From assembly GCA_026008535.1 (NCBI GenBank), contig BRKX01000006.1, positions 5,726,501-5,790,500 on the forward strand: a stretch of 64,000 nt of DNA, in the 5' to 3' direction. Below are positions 23,021 through 33,870 of the stretch, in pieces; the stretch's first letter is position 1; every line of letters starts with the position of its first letter. The stretch comes from Perilla frutescens. Taxonomy: Eukaryota > Streptophyta > Magnoliopsida > Lamiales > Lamiaceae. Made by a program: the position numbers and the translations under genes. The notes under the pieces are model-generated. The model was given only the letters and a program-made list of their open reading frames with translations, did no database searches and was not told the DNA's origin.

Positions 23021-24377
23021 CCATTTTAACAACGGATTAACGACGGATCCAGTCCGTCATTAAAAATCTCGTTGTTAGTCATTTTAACGACAAACTTAGT
23101 GATGGAAAAATGTTAGCGACGAATTTTTTCCATCACTAACATATCGCTAAATTCTATCATTGCCAAGCCACCGCAGGCGAGCCAAGCTCCCGGAGCAGCT
23201 TGAGCCAAGCCACCAATTCGTGGAACATCTCTCGCATACAAGAGACTTGAACACCAGACCTCTGGGTAGAGGAGAGGCAGCACTAACCACATGGGCTAGT
23301 GACTGCTTATGTCAAAATATAGAAATAATATATAACTATATACACATACGAAACCTATATCGATTGATTTTTTATTTTGAAATTAAATATCTATTATAAT
23401 TTTTAGTATTATATTTTTATTATAAAATATAATTATATTATATCATTATTTATTATTAGATTATTTTAATTAATTTACTCAAATATTATATATTTATAAT
23501 TAATAATATTTATAAAAATAAAATTAAAGTGATAAAATTACAAAAATAAAAAATTATAAAAAATTTATTAATTAGTAATTTCAAAATATATAAATATTAT
23601 AAAAATAATACAAAAATGTAAAAAAAGATAAAAATATATATATATAAAATAAAAAAATCTAAAAAGTGAAATAAATAAAAATATTAAATAAATTCATATT
23701 CGTAATTAATTAGTAATTGAAAAATAAAACAAATAGTATAAAATATGAAAAATATAAAAAATAGTATAAAATATAAAAAAATAAATTCAAAATTGTAAAA
23801 TAAAAAAAATTCAAAATATTAAAAAGATTAATTTCAAATTCGTAATTAAATAATAATTAAAAAATAAAAAATATTAAAAAATAATATAAAATATTTAAAA
23901 AATATGATAAATCCAAAAAAATAAAACAAATAAAAAAAGAAAAATTGTAAAAAAATTAATTTCAAATTAGTAATTAAGAATTAAGTGGAAAATTAAAAAT
24001 TAAAAAAATTAAAAAAATTAAAAAAAATTAAAAAAATTAAATAAAAATCAAAATTAATTTATCTGCGAAATTATTCCGTAGCTAATCCATCTCTAAGATT
24101 AAAAAAAATTAAAAAAATCAAAATTAAAAAAAATAATTTTTGACGACGGATTTTTCCGTCTCTAATTACGAAAAAAATCGTCATTAATCTGTCATTAACA
24201 TAAAAAAATAAAATTTAAAATTTAAAAATTAAAATACGATGGATTTTTCCGTCGTAAATCCGTCATTAATCTGTCGTTAACATCATAATCTTAATCCGTC
24301 GTTAATTTGTTAGTATTTTAACGATAGAATATTATTAGTCGCTAAATCCGTCGCTAAATCACGTTTTTCTTGTAGTG
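23021..24377. other. Right arm of CACTA element 1
   Basis: Holds subterminal repeats at both ends of this segment and very A/T-rich filler between. A GC-richer block at 23160-23300 contains an open frame of 79 codons but has no recognisable domain. No transposase. Confidence 0.65.
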
Positions 24378-24533
24378 TACACAAAATCGCAGCAAGAATT
24401 AAAGACAGAACAGTGGAAACGATGAACAACATGAATATTAAGATAAAACGCTAACTGCAATCAAATAGCAGATTTAGAACGCAATAGAGCAAAGATCAAA
24501 GTAAATCGCGTAGCCAGTTACCAGATACCAATT
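24378..24533 (-). other. Copia 5' leader, distal part, with PBS-like site
   Basis: Resumes the copia leader after the nested insertion. GATACCAA at 24524 is the complement of TTGGTATC, the first bases of the initiator-Met tRNA primer site used by copia elements, but the following bases do not match the usual AGAGC. The expected 5' LTR does not follow: the next sequence does not match 7768-8335. Confidence 0.45.
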
Positions 24534-24589
24534 GCATGTCATCCCTCACGACACTAGAATTGAAATACAGAGAGGTTACAGTCACTTTA

Positions 24590-25334
24590 GATTGTAATTT
24601 TACAATGAGCGGCTAGAACCCTATTAATTCTAGGGTTTGCAAATATGTTGAAGTTATGAATTGATTTTAATTATGTTACTTTTCCCTTCTAATTATTGTG
24701 TTCAAACATTCAAGTTTAGATTTCTCATGCATGATTAAGGTCATAGTCATTGTATGCTAGTTAATTAATTTAAGTCTTGGCGGAGATAATTAATTAGTGG
24801 GATTAAATTGAGTAATTTGATACACGTACTGTGATATGTATAAGGTTTTAAATCTATTGATCTATTGAGAGTTAATAATTAATCTAGAGACAAGAGTGAT
24901 AGTTAATTTATTAATCCACAACTACCTTGAGACATGACGGAGATAGTTAACAACATTTATGATCCTCCACCAATAATCGGATTAAAATTGAGAATTAGTA
25001 GAATTGGATTAGTACATAATGGATACATGTGCATACATTTCCTAGGATTAATCATTCCCTAGGATTAATCATTTAATTGAGAGTTTGATTCTTCTAAGTA
25101 ATTTAGTTGTTGAATTCGTTTCTGTCTTTTTATTAATTAATTGTTTAGCTTAAATTTGAATTGTGTCTAGTATTATTCAACCCAAAGAAATAGGTAGCCT
25201 GAATAATAGAAAATTATTGACTTAGTACTTAGTGTGATCAATATTACAGTCCATATGGATACGATACTCGATTCACTTACTTTATTGCATTGACATGTGT
25301 AGTTGTAGTAATTGCATATAAAAATAGTGCATGA
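24590..25334 (+). repeat. 5'-truncated Athila-type LTR
   Basis: Collinear with 13375-14100 of the Athila LTR (shared ATGAGCGGCT, TATTAATTCT, GGCGGAGATA, CATATGGATACGATACTCG blocks) and ends in AAAAATAGTGCATGA, like the LTR end. It lacks about the first 640 bases. It is more diverged than the two LTRs of the intact copy, so it belongs to an older or different subfamily. Its end abuts the chromovirus protease sequence. Confidence 0.8.
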
Positions 25335-26684
25335 GTGGCCTTGCAAATTCTAGTTGACACCCCAGAGTGTTTGTTGTAGATTCCCTAATAAAACTGAGTG
25401 TGCTTCCTGAATCAATGAGGATGTGTAACTTATGTTTCCCTAACCTGTCCATAGACCCTCATTGTAGTGAAACCTCATTTCCCAGAAATAATGTTAATTG
25501 CTATCTGTATATCCTCCATGTCTGCAGCCATGTGCTGTGAATTTTCTTGTTCTTCATCCACTGACATAGACTGTACATAACCCATTTCTTCTTCCTAACT
25601 CATAATCATATAGGATATCATATTCTTGCATATGTGGCCTAGAGTAAAAGTCTTATCACAATTAAAACACAAACTCTTCTCCATCCTGATTGCCATCTCA
25701 GTAGTTGTGAGAAGCTTGAAATGGGGTTTGGTAGGTGTGGCTTGTGATTTCTGGTTATAGGGAGCAATATCTTTCCTGTTCACAGGTGATACAAGTTTGA
25801 AATTCTCTTTAAATTCCTTAGTCATAGTGTCCAAGTTAATAATCTGTTGCTGCCCCAACTCAATGGCATGGCTAAGTGTGCTAGGTTTAAACATGCTGAT
25901 TAGTGACCGAATTTCCTCTCTCGAGCCACTAATAAAACTTGCTATGAAATATTCTTCAGTGAACTATCATTTATTCAATAACCGTATGCAAGCTTTTAAC
26001 TCTTCAAACCTATCTACATAATCAGTACTATAGGAGCCCGTGCGCTTCAACTTGTTAAACTTGGCTATTACTTTAGCATCTTTTAATTCCTCAAACCTTA
26101 CTGAGATGATCTCCAAAAACTGATCTGAGTTTAGCTCAGCTTCTCTTAGAGAGAAGTTTTGGTACCACTATGAAATCTTTCCCTCAAAATACATAATAGT
26201 CAACTGCACTATTTGATCATCTGGGATGTAGAGTAGCATTCTAAAATAGCTTTGACACTTTAAAATCCAGGCTTCCGGATAATCCTTGTCAAATTTTTGA
26301 AAATCAAGCTTTGGAAAATGATTAGAAATATGGTTATCTGGTGCTCCAATAATTTCTCTACCTCTGATATACTATTGTGGTGTGGCTTGAGTAACCTCAC
26401 TTTTGTCCTCCTTTGCAGGTGTTCCCACCAAGGAATTCTCTCCCCAGAATACTTTTTTTGTCCAAATTGGAGAGTTGTAACTGAATAGAGCCTAAAGTCT
26501 TAGCGAAGTTATCAATCTTTCCATTAACCCTAGACATATGATTTTCCAGATCTTAGGTGACTGTATTAATTTGTTCTTGGAATTTTACTTCAGCAGCATC
26601 CCGTTTAATAGCCTTTGCTTTAACAACTTGGCCTATCTGTTTTTGACTTTTTTGCAGCTCACGAAGGCGCGTACCCTCAGCCAT
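25335..26684 (-). pseudogene. Chromovirus-like Ty3/gypsy gag and start of protease, disrupted
   Basis: Begins with ATG at 26684 (MAEGTRLRELQKSQ). Next come PKLDFQKFD and PEAWILKCQSYF, typical of gypsy chromovirus gag, then FNKLKRTGSYSTDYVDRFEEL and the CCHC-like knuckle CFNCDKTFTLGHIC (about 25640). The protease start ILIDSGSTLSFI is at about 25400. Multiple in-frame stops interrupt the frame; the longest open piece is 25595-25894. Everything beyond the protease start (RT, integrase, 3' LTR) is missing where the Athila-type LTR begins at 25334. Confidence 0.85.
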
Positions 26685-26714
26685 CGCCCATACCTCAAGC
26701 TCTAAAATACCATA

Positions 26715-27104
26715 TGTAGCGAACCGAAGGTGTTTTAGGTGATTAACAAGCTGATATAATATTCCACAAGCAAATCAATGTATCTAGCAATCTATTTTGT
26801 AATAAAGATACGATCTTAGTTTAATAAGAAAGAGGATGAAGAGTTAGAAGAAATGGGAAAAATATAGAGAGAAAATAGGGAGGAAAGATGGGCTTGCTTT
26901 AATTAAACCGAAAGGCATATCCTAGCCCAATACAATTACTCTGACCCGGTTCCCGATCCGTTGACCTCATCACCAGCCTCTGAATCACCGATTAACTCCT
27001 TCTCCCCCAAACTTTGATTTCCCATTCTCAATTCAAGATCCCCGTTTTCCTCTGCTTCATCAAACTTCGCAATAATTTCTTAATTTCCACCCTGGTTCAT
27101 GACA
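26715..27104 (-). repeat. 5' LTR of the chromovirus-like element
   Basis: On the minus strand it starts TGTCATGAACC and ends CGCTACA (TG...CA), 390 bases. TGGTATTTTAGAGC (complement at 26699-26712) lies two bases inside it, a Met-tRNA-type primer binding site, followed by the gag start. The partner LTR is not in the window. Confidence 0.78.
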
Positions 27105-28169
27105 CAAACTCAAGGCATAGATTAAAGGAAACCATGATGTATATTTGTGAGAGATGGTATGTGAGCTGATGTGGATAGAAGCTTAATAGACTACAACATC
27201 ATACTTCACAGAAAAGTACACAGTTGAATTTACACGAATACTCGAATTGATAAAAGGGAACAAATCTTAATATTTTCAATCAAAATTCAAAAAACCCTAA
27301 TCTTACGTGCATTTTAGGAAAAATGCTTATCCAAATAGAAAACTAAAACAAAACATAGAAATTTAAAATAATCAAGACATATAACTAAAACTCATTAAAC
27401 TATCTACCCATCTGTCCTCAATCGATCATTTTTAACCAGATACGCTAAAGCAGTCTCAGCTCGTCTCCACCACAAATTAACTAACTTGACTTCTAGATAA
27501 TTTTAATTTGTATATTTCTACTTTTTAGTTATTTGTTATACTTTAAAGTATTTAATGAGATTATAGCTTCTAAATTTGATGATATGATACACGTTAAAGA
27601 CTGCATATATATACAATTGCAAGCCAATAAGTTTTCGCTGCAACTCTAGCTAGCTCGTTGCCCAATTGGACTAATAAAATTGAACATTCGCATTCTAATT
27701 AAAAAATTATCTGAAATTCATATTTTTTTAATATTTAATTCAAAAGAAAATCACCCGCTTAACTTATTTTTTCAGTTTAATTTGCCTACTCTTATATTTT
27801 GTTTAGAATCATATATGTTTTTAGTGTGATTACTTGTTATTTATGTTGTTTCAAGCTTTTAAGTTTTAACTATAGAATGTGTTAATCGCTTTATTTTATT
27901 TTTGTAACATTTTTTAAGAAATAAATAAAAAATATTCTGACAGTGACCTTGGTAGTGTACCAACTTTAGTTTTTGTTGCTTTCGTAACTCGTATCGTATG
28001 TAAGAACTGCGTTTTGTTTTTTGTGGTCTGAAAATTATTCAGTGAGACTGCCAATGTTGACCATTGACTCGAGTAATGTTTGCACAATTTATTTATTTAG
28101 TCAATCAATACAAGGTTCAATTAAACACATGCATCACTGGATCTCCCTGCTTTTAATTTGTGGAAATGG
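27105..28169. other. Intergenic AT-rich DNA
   Basis: No gene, no paired terminal repeats seen. Confidence 0.6.
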
Positions 28170-28879
28170 ATATAAGTATTTAAAATTCAAATAGCAAATA
28201 CTTTTTTAGTCAATATTGATAATTCATATTTTTTTATTTAAATTTTTCATAATATCTTAAATATTCTTAATAAATGGTGGGCCCAGTTAAATATTCATTT
28301 TCACCCTTTTATTTCAAATTCAATTTCTTTAACATAAAACATAATAAAAATAAAATAGAAACCAAAAAAGTCGATCCCCTTTGGCTTATTCTCATGAAAA
28401 TACAGCCAGCAAATAGAAGCAAAAAAAAAAACAGCCAAGCGTGTAGAAAATTATCGCGAACCCAACCAAAATTTCTCACGAAAACCAGCCAAATATACAC
28501 ACGAATTCAAAGCTAAAATCCTCACGAATTCTGCCCAACATACAGACGAATTGAAGGGTGAAAAACTCATGAAAAGAGATCGAATTATTATCCCAAAATT
28601 GAGCGAACATTCACGCGAATCCCATCGACGGCATGGATAATTTGGAGCCTTGGGCTGTCGAATTTTAACGGGTTAGAAACTAAATTCCAACGATTTAATA
28701 ATTTATGAGGAGCAATTTAGAGTTTTGACATTTGTGTTGTGCATTTTCGTCGATTTAAATATGCTAATATGTTCGAATTTTAGGGCATTAGTTTTGTGTT
28801 GTGGATTACTGTGAAATCGGTTGAATTTGGTGGCTTTGGATTCATGAAATTATGTAATGTCAATTTCTGAAAATTTATT

Positions 28880-29120
28880 GATATCGTGAGAAAAATTCTC
28901 ACAAAATTGATCTCGGGAGTATATATATATATATATGCACACGAGAAGACATTTCGAGACTATATATAGTCACGATATCATTTTCGTGAGAATTTTTCTC
29001 ACGAAATATGTATGTTCAGAATAAAAAAAAATTCGTGTCAATATATTATTGCAAATAAGAAATTGTGTTGAATTATTTACACGAGAACAAATCTCGTGAT
29101 AATATATTGTCACAAAATAT
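28880..29120. repeat. Cluster of TCGTGAC / GTCACGA palindromes, left
   Basis: Repeated inverted words such as CGTGAGAA...TTCTCACGA, ATAGTCACGATATC and CTCGTGATAATATATTGTCAC, capable of forming short hairpins. Lies between the left terminus and the coding relic. An (AT)n run lies at about 28921-28937. Confidence 0.7.
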
Positions 29121-29271
29121 AATTTTTTTATAATCAGTTGTGCTTGGATTTTTTATGTCATAATTAATTATTCTTCTCAATCATTGGTGAATTCTCAACA
29201 TGTAGATATCTATATCATGTCCAATTAGTTTTAATTTAATTATATTTATTTTATTTTTTCATTATTTATTG

Positions 29272-29902
29272 CTAGTGCATCGTCAACATAGGCCATAGGA
29301 ATAGACCAATGTCCCAAGGGATGAAATGAAACTCTACATTCAGAGCTTCAACATCAGAAGCAACATCCTCAGATGAGAAGTTGTGAGGTCCACCATACTG
29401 GAGAATATTGACAAATTCGTCCAGATGCCCTGTCTCGCGAATCCATTTACAAAATTCGAGAAATTGCTTACGCCGAACTTCACTCTCATAATTCTTGTTG
29501 TCGTCATCATCACCATCATCATTATCCCAAGACAAAATCATCAACACTATCATCTCCAATTGGTTTGTCATTATCATCATTTGACGGTATTACTATTGAA
29601 GTTTGCTGAATTGATTTCTCAGTAACGTATACAACTGGCTCATCTTGCTCCTGAACTGAACGAGCTAAATCAACATCCATTTTCAAAAGTTCTTTTAGTG
29701 TCCTCGTTGTCAATGACCTCATCAAATAACTCAGTGCATAACTAACACCTATTTGAGATGTTTCCATAAAATCGTAAATTTCTTCAACCAATTTATCACG
29801 AGATAAATTCTCAAATAGGAGGTGCACGAGCTGATCTTCACCATCCATATACTCAGATCTCTCCCATCTACCGCTATGTCGGACAACAATACGTTTTCAA
29901 GC
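29272..29902 (-). pseudogene. MULE transposase N-terminal relic
   Basis: Starting at the minus-strand ATG near 29902 the frame reads RIVVRHSGRWERSEYMDG, then LVHLLFENLSRDKLVEEIYDF, resembling the N-terminal domain of plant MuDR transposases (a W..G block followed by a short L.ELV.EIY helix). The second codon after the start is a TGA. The frame 29522-29848 is open, ends in an acidic stretch, and a shifted frame 29272-29580 continues it (DDGDDDDNKNYESEVRRKQFLEFCKWI). No zinc finger or catalytic core follows. The family assignment is tentative; it could be another transposon protein. Confidence 0.45.
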
Positions 29903-29954
29903 CATCTGCAAATCAACAATAAACAGTAATTAAAGTAATTTAAAAAATAAATAA

Positions 29955-30560
29955 TCTCGTGACAATATTGTCACAGAAGCATAGAATTCGTATGATAATA
30001 TTATCACGGTTCAGGTGATCTCGTGACAAGACTATTGACAATTTTAAAAAAATTATTGTCACGAAATGAATACATTTCGTGAGAATATATTATCACGAAA
30101 TATATTCTTTTTATGACAATAATTTTTTAGCCACGAGATGTATTCTTCTCGTGATAATATGTCACAGTTCATAGATTTCGTGACTATATAGTCACGAAAT
30201 CTATGAACTGTGACAATATTGTCACGAGAATACTGTATAGCCGAAAAAAAATTCGATGCTACTAATCTTTACAAAACATCAAAATCTTTAACTTCAAATT
30301 AATCTACCACAAAATATCCTAATCTACAACAATTTATGCATATAGGATCATTAAAAATTACAAAAACAAACATCTTATAACTTTAATAACTATTAAACAT
30401 ATCTATTATGAAATTAACATAAATTACGGATAAATTGCTTAAAATTTTAAGCAATTTGATGCTACTAATTCGATGCTACTAATCTTTACAAAACATCAAA
30501 ATCTTTAACTTCAAATTAACATAAATCACGAAAATCTATGAACTGTGACAATATTGTCAC
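29955..30560. repeat. Cluster of TCGTGAC / GTCACGA palindromes, right, with a 139-base direct repeat
   Basis: Several near-perfect palindromes, e.g. CGTGACAATATTGTCACGA types and TTTCGTGACTATATAGTCACGAAA (30177-30200). A 139-base segment at 30206-30344 is repeated at 30541-30679, offset 335 bases, and a third partial copy lies at 30467-30520. Confidence 0.8.
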
Positions 30561-31201
30561 GAGAATACTGTATAGCCGAAAAAAAATTCGATGCTACTAA
30601 TCTTTACAAAACATCAAAATCTTTAACTTCAAATTAATCTACCACAAAATATCCTAATCTACAACAATTTATGCATATAAAAATAAAAAAACTTACCTCA
30701 AACTTTTTGGCTATGTGTTGTTGTTTCTCCAACAATTTTTTGTAAAAATGGCGTGAGTTTTGTTTGAAAATTGCGTGAAGATCAACTGTGTATTTTCTTG
30801 ATTTTGGAATTAAATGCATGCAACTACAATCCAACTGCCCATATTTAATTTGATTCCCAAATTTTTTGTTTTTTTTTTTAAATTGCCACACATGCTTCTT
30901 TTAATAAATGAGAAAAGAAATAAGAATTGTTCACATGAGATAAAAAGGGCATATAGGACTTTTATATCACTTTTTGAATAGAAAAGCATCAAACTTGATT
31001 AGAAAAATATTTGCTATTTTGAATTTGACTACTTTAATTTTTCACCCTTTTAATTTCATCAGGATCCCAATTCATCATTTCCAAATATTTTAAATCGTTC
31101 ATTTATGAAAACCAACAAAAGTCTTATCCATCTATCTAATCCCTTTTTGTGAAAATAGATCTTTTTAATCCCCTTTTTTTTATTAAATGCCAATTGTTAC
31201 C

Positions 31202-31202
<1 letters not shown>

Positions 31203-31241
<39 letters not shown>
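31203..31241. repeat. (AT)n(GT)n compound microsatellite
   Basis: About seven AT followed by about thirteen GT dinucleotides. Confidence 0.93.
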
Positions 31242-31329
31242 TTCATCAATTAATATCTAGCAATAATATTAACCGTAATAATATATGGCCAAATTCTGGC
31301 TAGCCAGAAAGAATAAAACAGTATTTTTA

Positions 31330-31675
31330 AGGAGAATTATCAATTTAGGACCCGAAAGATGAAAACTCTCAATTCAGGACTCAAAAGATGAAAATTCCCA
31401 ATCCAGGACCTCAAAAATCACGAATTTTGATTTCTTTGTATTTTTTAATTAATTTTAAAATTTTCTTTATTAGATTTAATGGATAATTAATGAAGGAATT
31501 TTCATTGAAAATTAATATAAAATTAATTAAAAAATTAAAAAAAATCGAAATTCGTGATTTTTGAGATTCTATATTGAGAATTTTCATCTTTCGGGTCCTG
31601 AATTGAGAGCTTTCATCTTTCAGGTCCTGAATTGATAGATTACCCATCTTTCAGGTCCTGAATCAACAATTCTCC
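31330..31675. mobile_element. Foldback MITE with 8-base target duplication
   Basis: The left arm AGGAGAATTATCAATTTAGG and the right arm AATCAACAATTCTCC are inverted copies. Further in, CCCGAAAGATGAAAACTCTCA pairs with GAGAATTTTCATCTTTCGGG. TATTTTTA flanks both sides (31322-31329, 31676-31683). The repeated phrase CAGGACTCAAAAGATGAAAA is a hallmark within both arms. A diverged relative lies at about 37045-37280. Confidence 0.78.
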
Positions 31676-32022
31676 TATTTTTATTAATACTTATTTATTA
31701 ATAGTTTAATATTGGTAATGAGTGTTTTATTAAGTTTACATAAATACCATTTCCTAGCCATTTTAGGGAGAGGTTGAATCAATTATTTTCAAAATTTACA
31801 TTATGAGCACTCCCTCTTTCCACATTAATTAGGAATGGTACTTTCCAACTAAATTCACTAATTTACCCACAATCTATTAAAAAATTAAATCTGTTTTATT
31901 CTTCCATGTAGAAACAAAGAAATTATCATACATTACCACACATTAAAACGTAAAAAAGATATTTTATATGATTGTAAAAGATAATATACTTCTATAAATT
32001 TAAATATAGCAAGTATTATATG

Positions 32023-33862
32023 TAGGGGGTGGGGAAAAATGTCGAAATATCGCACTTATAGTAATGAAAATATAGAATTTTTGGTATGATAACGGTATTA
32101 AATTTCAAAAATTTTGACATTGATATACCGGTATACTGAAATATTAGTATCTTGGTATATACCAATATGTCGATATGTACCAAAATATCGCGGTAAACAG
32201 GTATATGATGGTATAACAATATCTCAGTACGGTACAGTATGTCGGTATGCCGGTACATATCGATTTTTTTAAAAAAGAATCACAACCATAAATATAATGT
32301 TGTAATTACAATATTGTAGCAATATATTTAAATTTTGGATTTATAATTATAACTCAAGTATATAATCAAATATATCAAAATTAAGAAAAAAAAGAAATAC
32401 AATGCAACAACATACTCCACCCGTTTCTGAATAAGTGTCATTCAGGATGAATGCACACATATTAATAAAGATATTAATTAAATAATCAAATTACCTTATA
32501 CACCCTTTTGTCAGTATGTTAATATATTGAATGAGCTAAACATGATTGTTTGAATGTATTAAATGAGAACAAATATGAGAAAAATGAGTTTTTTTTTTAT
32601 CTCGATTGTATAGAATGACACTTTTTGTGAAACAAAATTAAAGTGTTAGAATGACACTTATTATGAAACGAATGGAATAATATTTAGTAAGTTTGTCATA
32701 AAAATTTAGCAAAAATATGACATTTGAAAAATAATAAATAATAATAGTTTATTCTTCTTTGATATTTATTCTTGAAAATGAATAATTGAGGAAAAAAAAG
32801 AATATGAGACATACAAAAATTATGAGAAAAACAAAAAAAATTGCGTTCTATATTGAATTTTGAATGTGACTAATGAAAAATAATAAACTAATATGAGCAA
32901 CGAACTAATTAACTAATGTAATTACAATTATTGAGTAAAGTAATTAATAAAATAAATCAAAGAAAATTAAATAAAAAGAAAAGAAGAAATACTTAATCAA
33001 ATAATTATATTTGAGTTCATTTGATTCTAAACTATTGTAACATGTATTTAAAATTTGAATTAATAATTATAACTCCAACGCTTAATCCAATATATATCAA
33101 ATCAAAATGAGATAGAATAATACAATGCAATAATATAATATATATTTAGTAAATTTAACATATAAATTTAGCGGAAATATGATATTTATTTTAATTTAAT
33201 ACCAAAATTATAACTTAAAAGTGAACAATTTGATATTATATGTTAGAAATATTAATAATCTTCTATTATTCTTCAACCTTGAAAACTAATGAAAAAGAAT
33301 AAATTAATATGATGGATGATATAATTAACTAACAAGATTACAATTATGAGTATAATAATTAATAAAGTAATTAAAAATAAAATAAATAACCAAAAAATGA
33401 ATATAAAAATTAGAAATTGAAATAAAATGCAATAATATGAGTGTTCTGTTGAAAAGTTGAATCAAAACTTATTAATCTAAAATTGAGTTAAGCTTAGATA
33501 AATGAGTTTTTTCGTTGAAAATTAAGTTAAATTATTGAATCTTATTAATATTTAGGATATTTGAAATATTTTGGTATTTTTGATAATAAATGATTATTTT
33601 TCGATATTTTCGACATGAAATGATTTTTCGATATTTTCGACAGACCATAAATTTTGGGTATGGTATGATATATCGACATATATATTGGTACCGATATGAT
33701 ACGATACGGTATACTGAAATATCATTATCCATTATGTGATATATTGAAATTTCGGTATACTGTAATCGGTACGATAACGACATGAATTTCTCAATATCAA
33801 AAATTTCGGTACGTTAACAGTATGACGTGGAATTTTCGGTATATCGTATCGACCCACCCCTA
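32023..33862. mobile_element. Non-autonomous hAT-like transposon, 1.84 kb
   Basis: Starts TAGGGGGTGGG and ends CCCACCCCTA. Flanks ATTATATG (32015-32022) and ATTGTATG (33863-33870) are an 8-base duplication with one mismatch. The first and last about 250 bases are packed with palindromic words around GGTATACC / CGGTAT / ATACCG. No transposase in the AT-rich middle. A Stowaway-like MITE is nested at 32415-32680. Confidence 0.8.
32415..32680. mobile_element. Stowaway-like MITE nested in the hAT element
   Basis: Termini CTCCACCCGTTTCTGAATAAG and, inverted, TATTCCATTCGTTTCATAATAAG with TA at the junctions; both arms continue with AAGTGTCATTC. About 266 bases, noncoding. Confidence 0.65.
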
Positions 33863-33870
33863 ATTGTATG

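Larger units (their letters stand above)
12671..24377. mobile_element. Non-autonomous CACTA transposon, itself carrying a nested Athila element
   Basis: It begins CACTACAAAAAAATC and ends TTTTTCTTGTAGTG, the inverted CACTA terminus. It is flanked by the 3-base duplication TAC (12668-12670 and 24378-24380), as CACTA transposases make. Subterminal repeats TTAGCGACGGATTTTT and inverse forms such as CCGTCGCTAA cluster at both ends (12690-12735; 23020-23150; 24120-24365). Removing the nested gypsy element (12740-23015 plus one TTAAA copy) leaves about 1.4 kb with no transposase, so it depended on a partner element. Confidence 0.9.
28170..31030 (-). mobile_element. Decayed MULE-like transposon (boundaries approximate)
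   Basis: Roughly 45 bases at the left (AATAGCAAATACTTTTTTAGTC, about 28190) are matched in inverse at the right (AATAGCAAATATTTTTCTAATC on the minus strand, about 31010), giving degenerate terminal inverted repeats about 2.8 kb apart. The interior has a minus-strand coding relic resembling the N-terminus of MuDR-type transposases and two clusters of palindromes. No target duplication could be fixed, and the DDE transposase core is absent. Confidence 0.5.

Noticed and set aside
12671..24377. A transposase gene inside CACTA 1
   Set aside because: All recognisable coding sequence between its ends belongs to the nested Athila element; the remaining 1.4 kb has none.
24534..24590. 5' LTR of the copia element
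   Set aside because: The sequence after the PBS-like site does not match the 3' LTR at 7768-8335 beyond a few bases.
25797..26021. Plus-strand open frames at 25797 and 26297
   Set aside because: Antisense to the chromovirus gag relic, whose zinc knuckle and protease motif fix the coding strand as minus.
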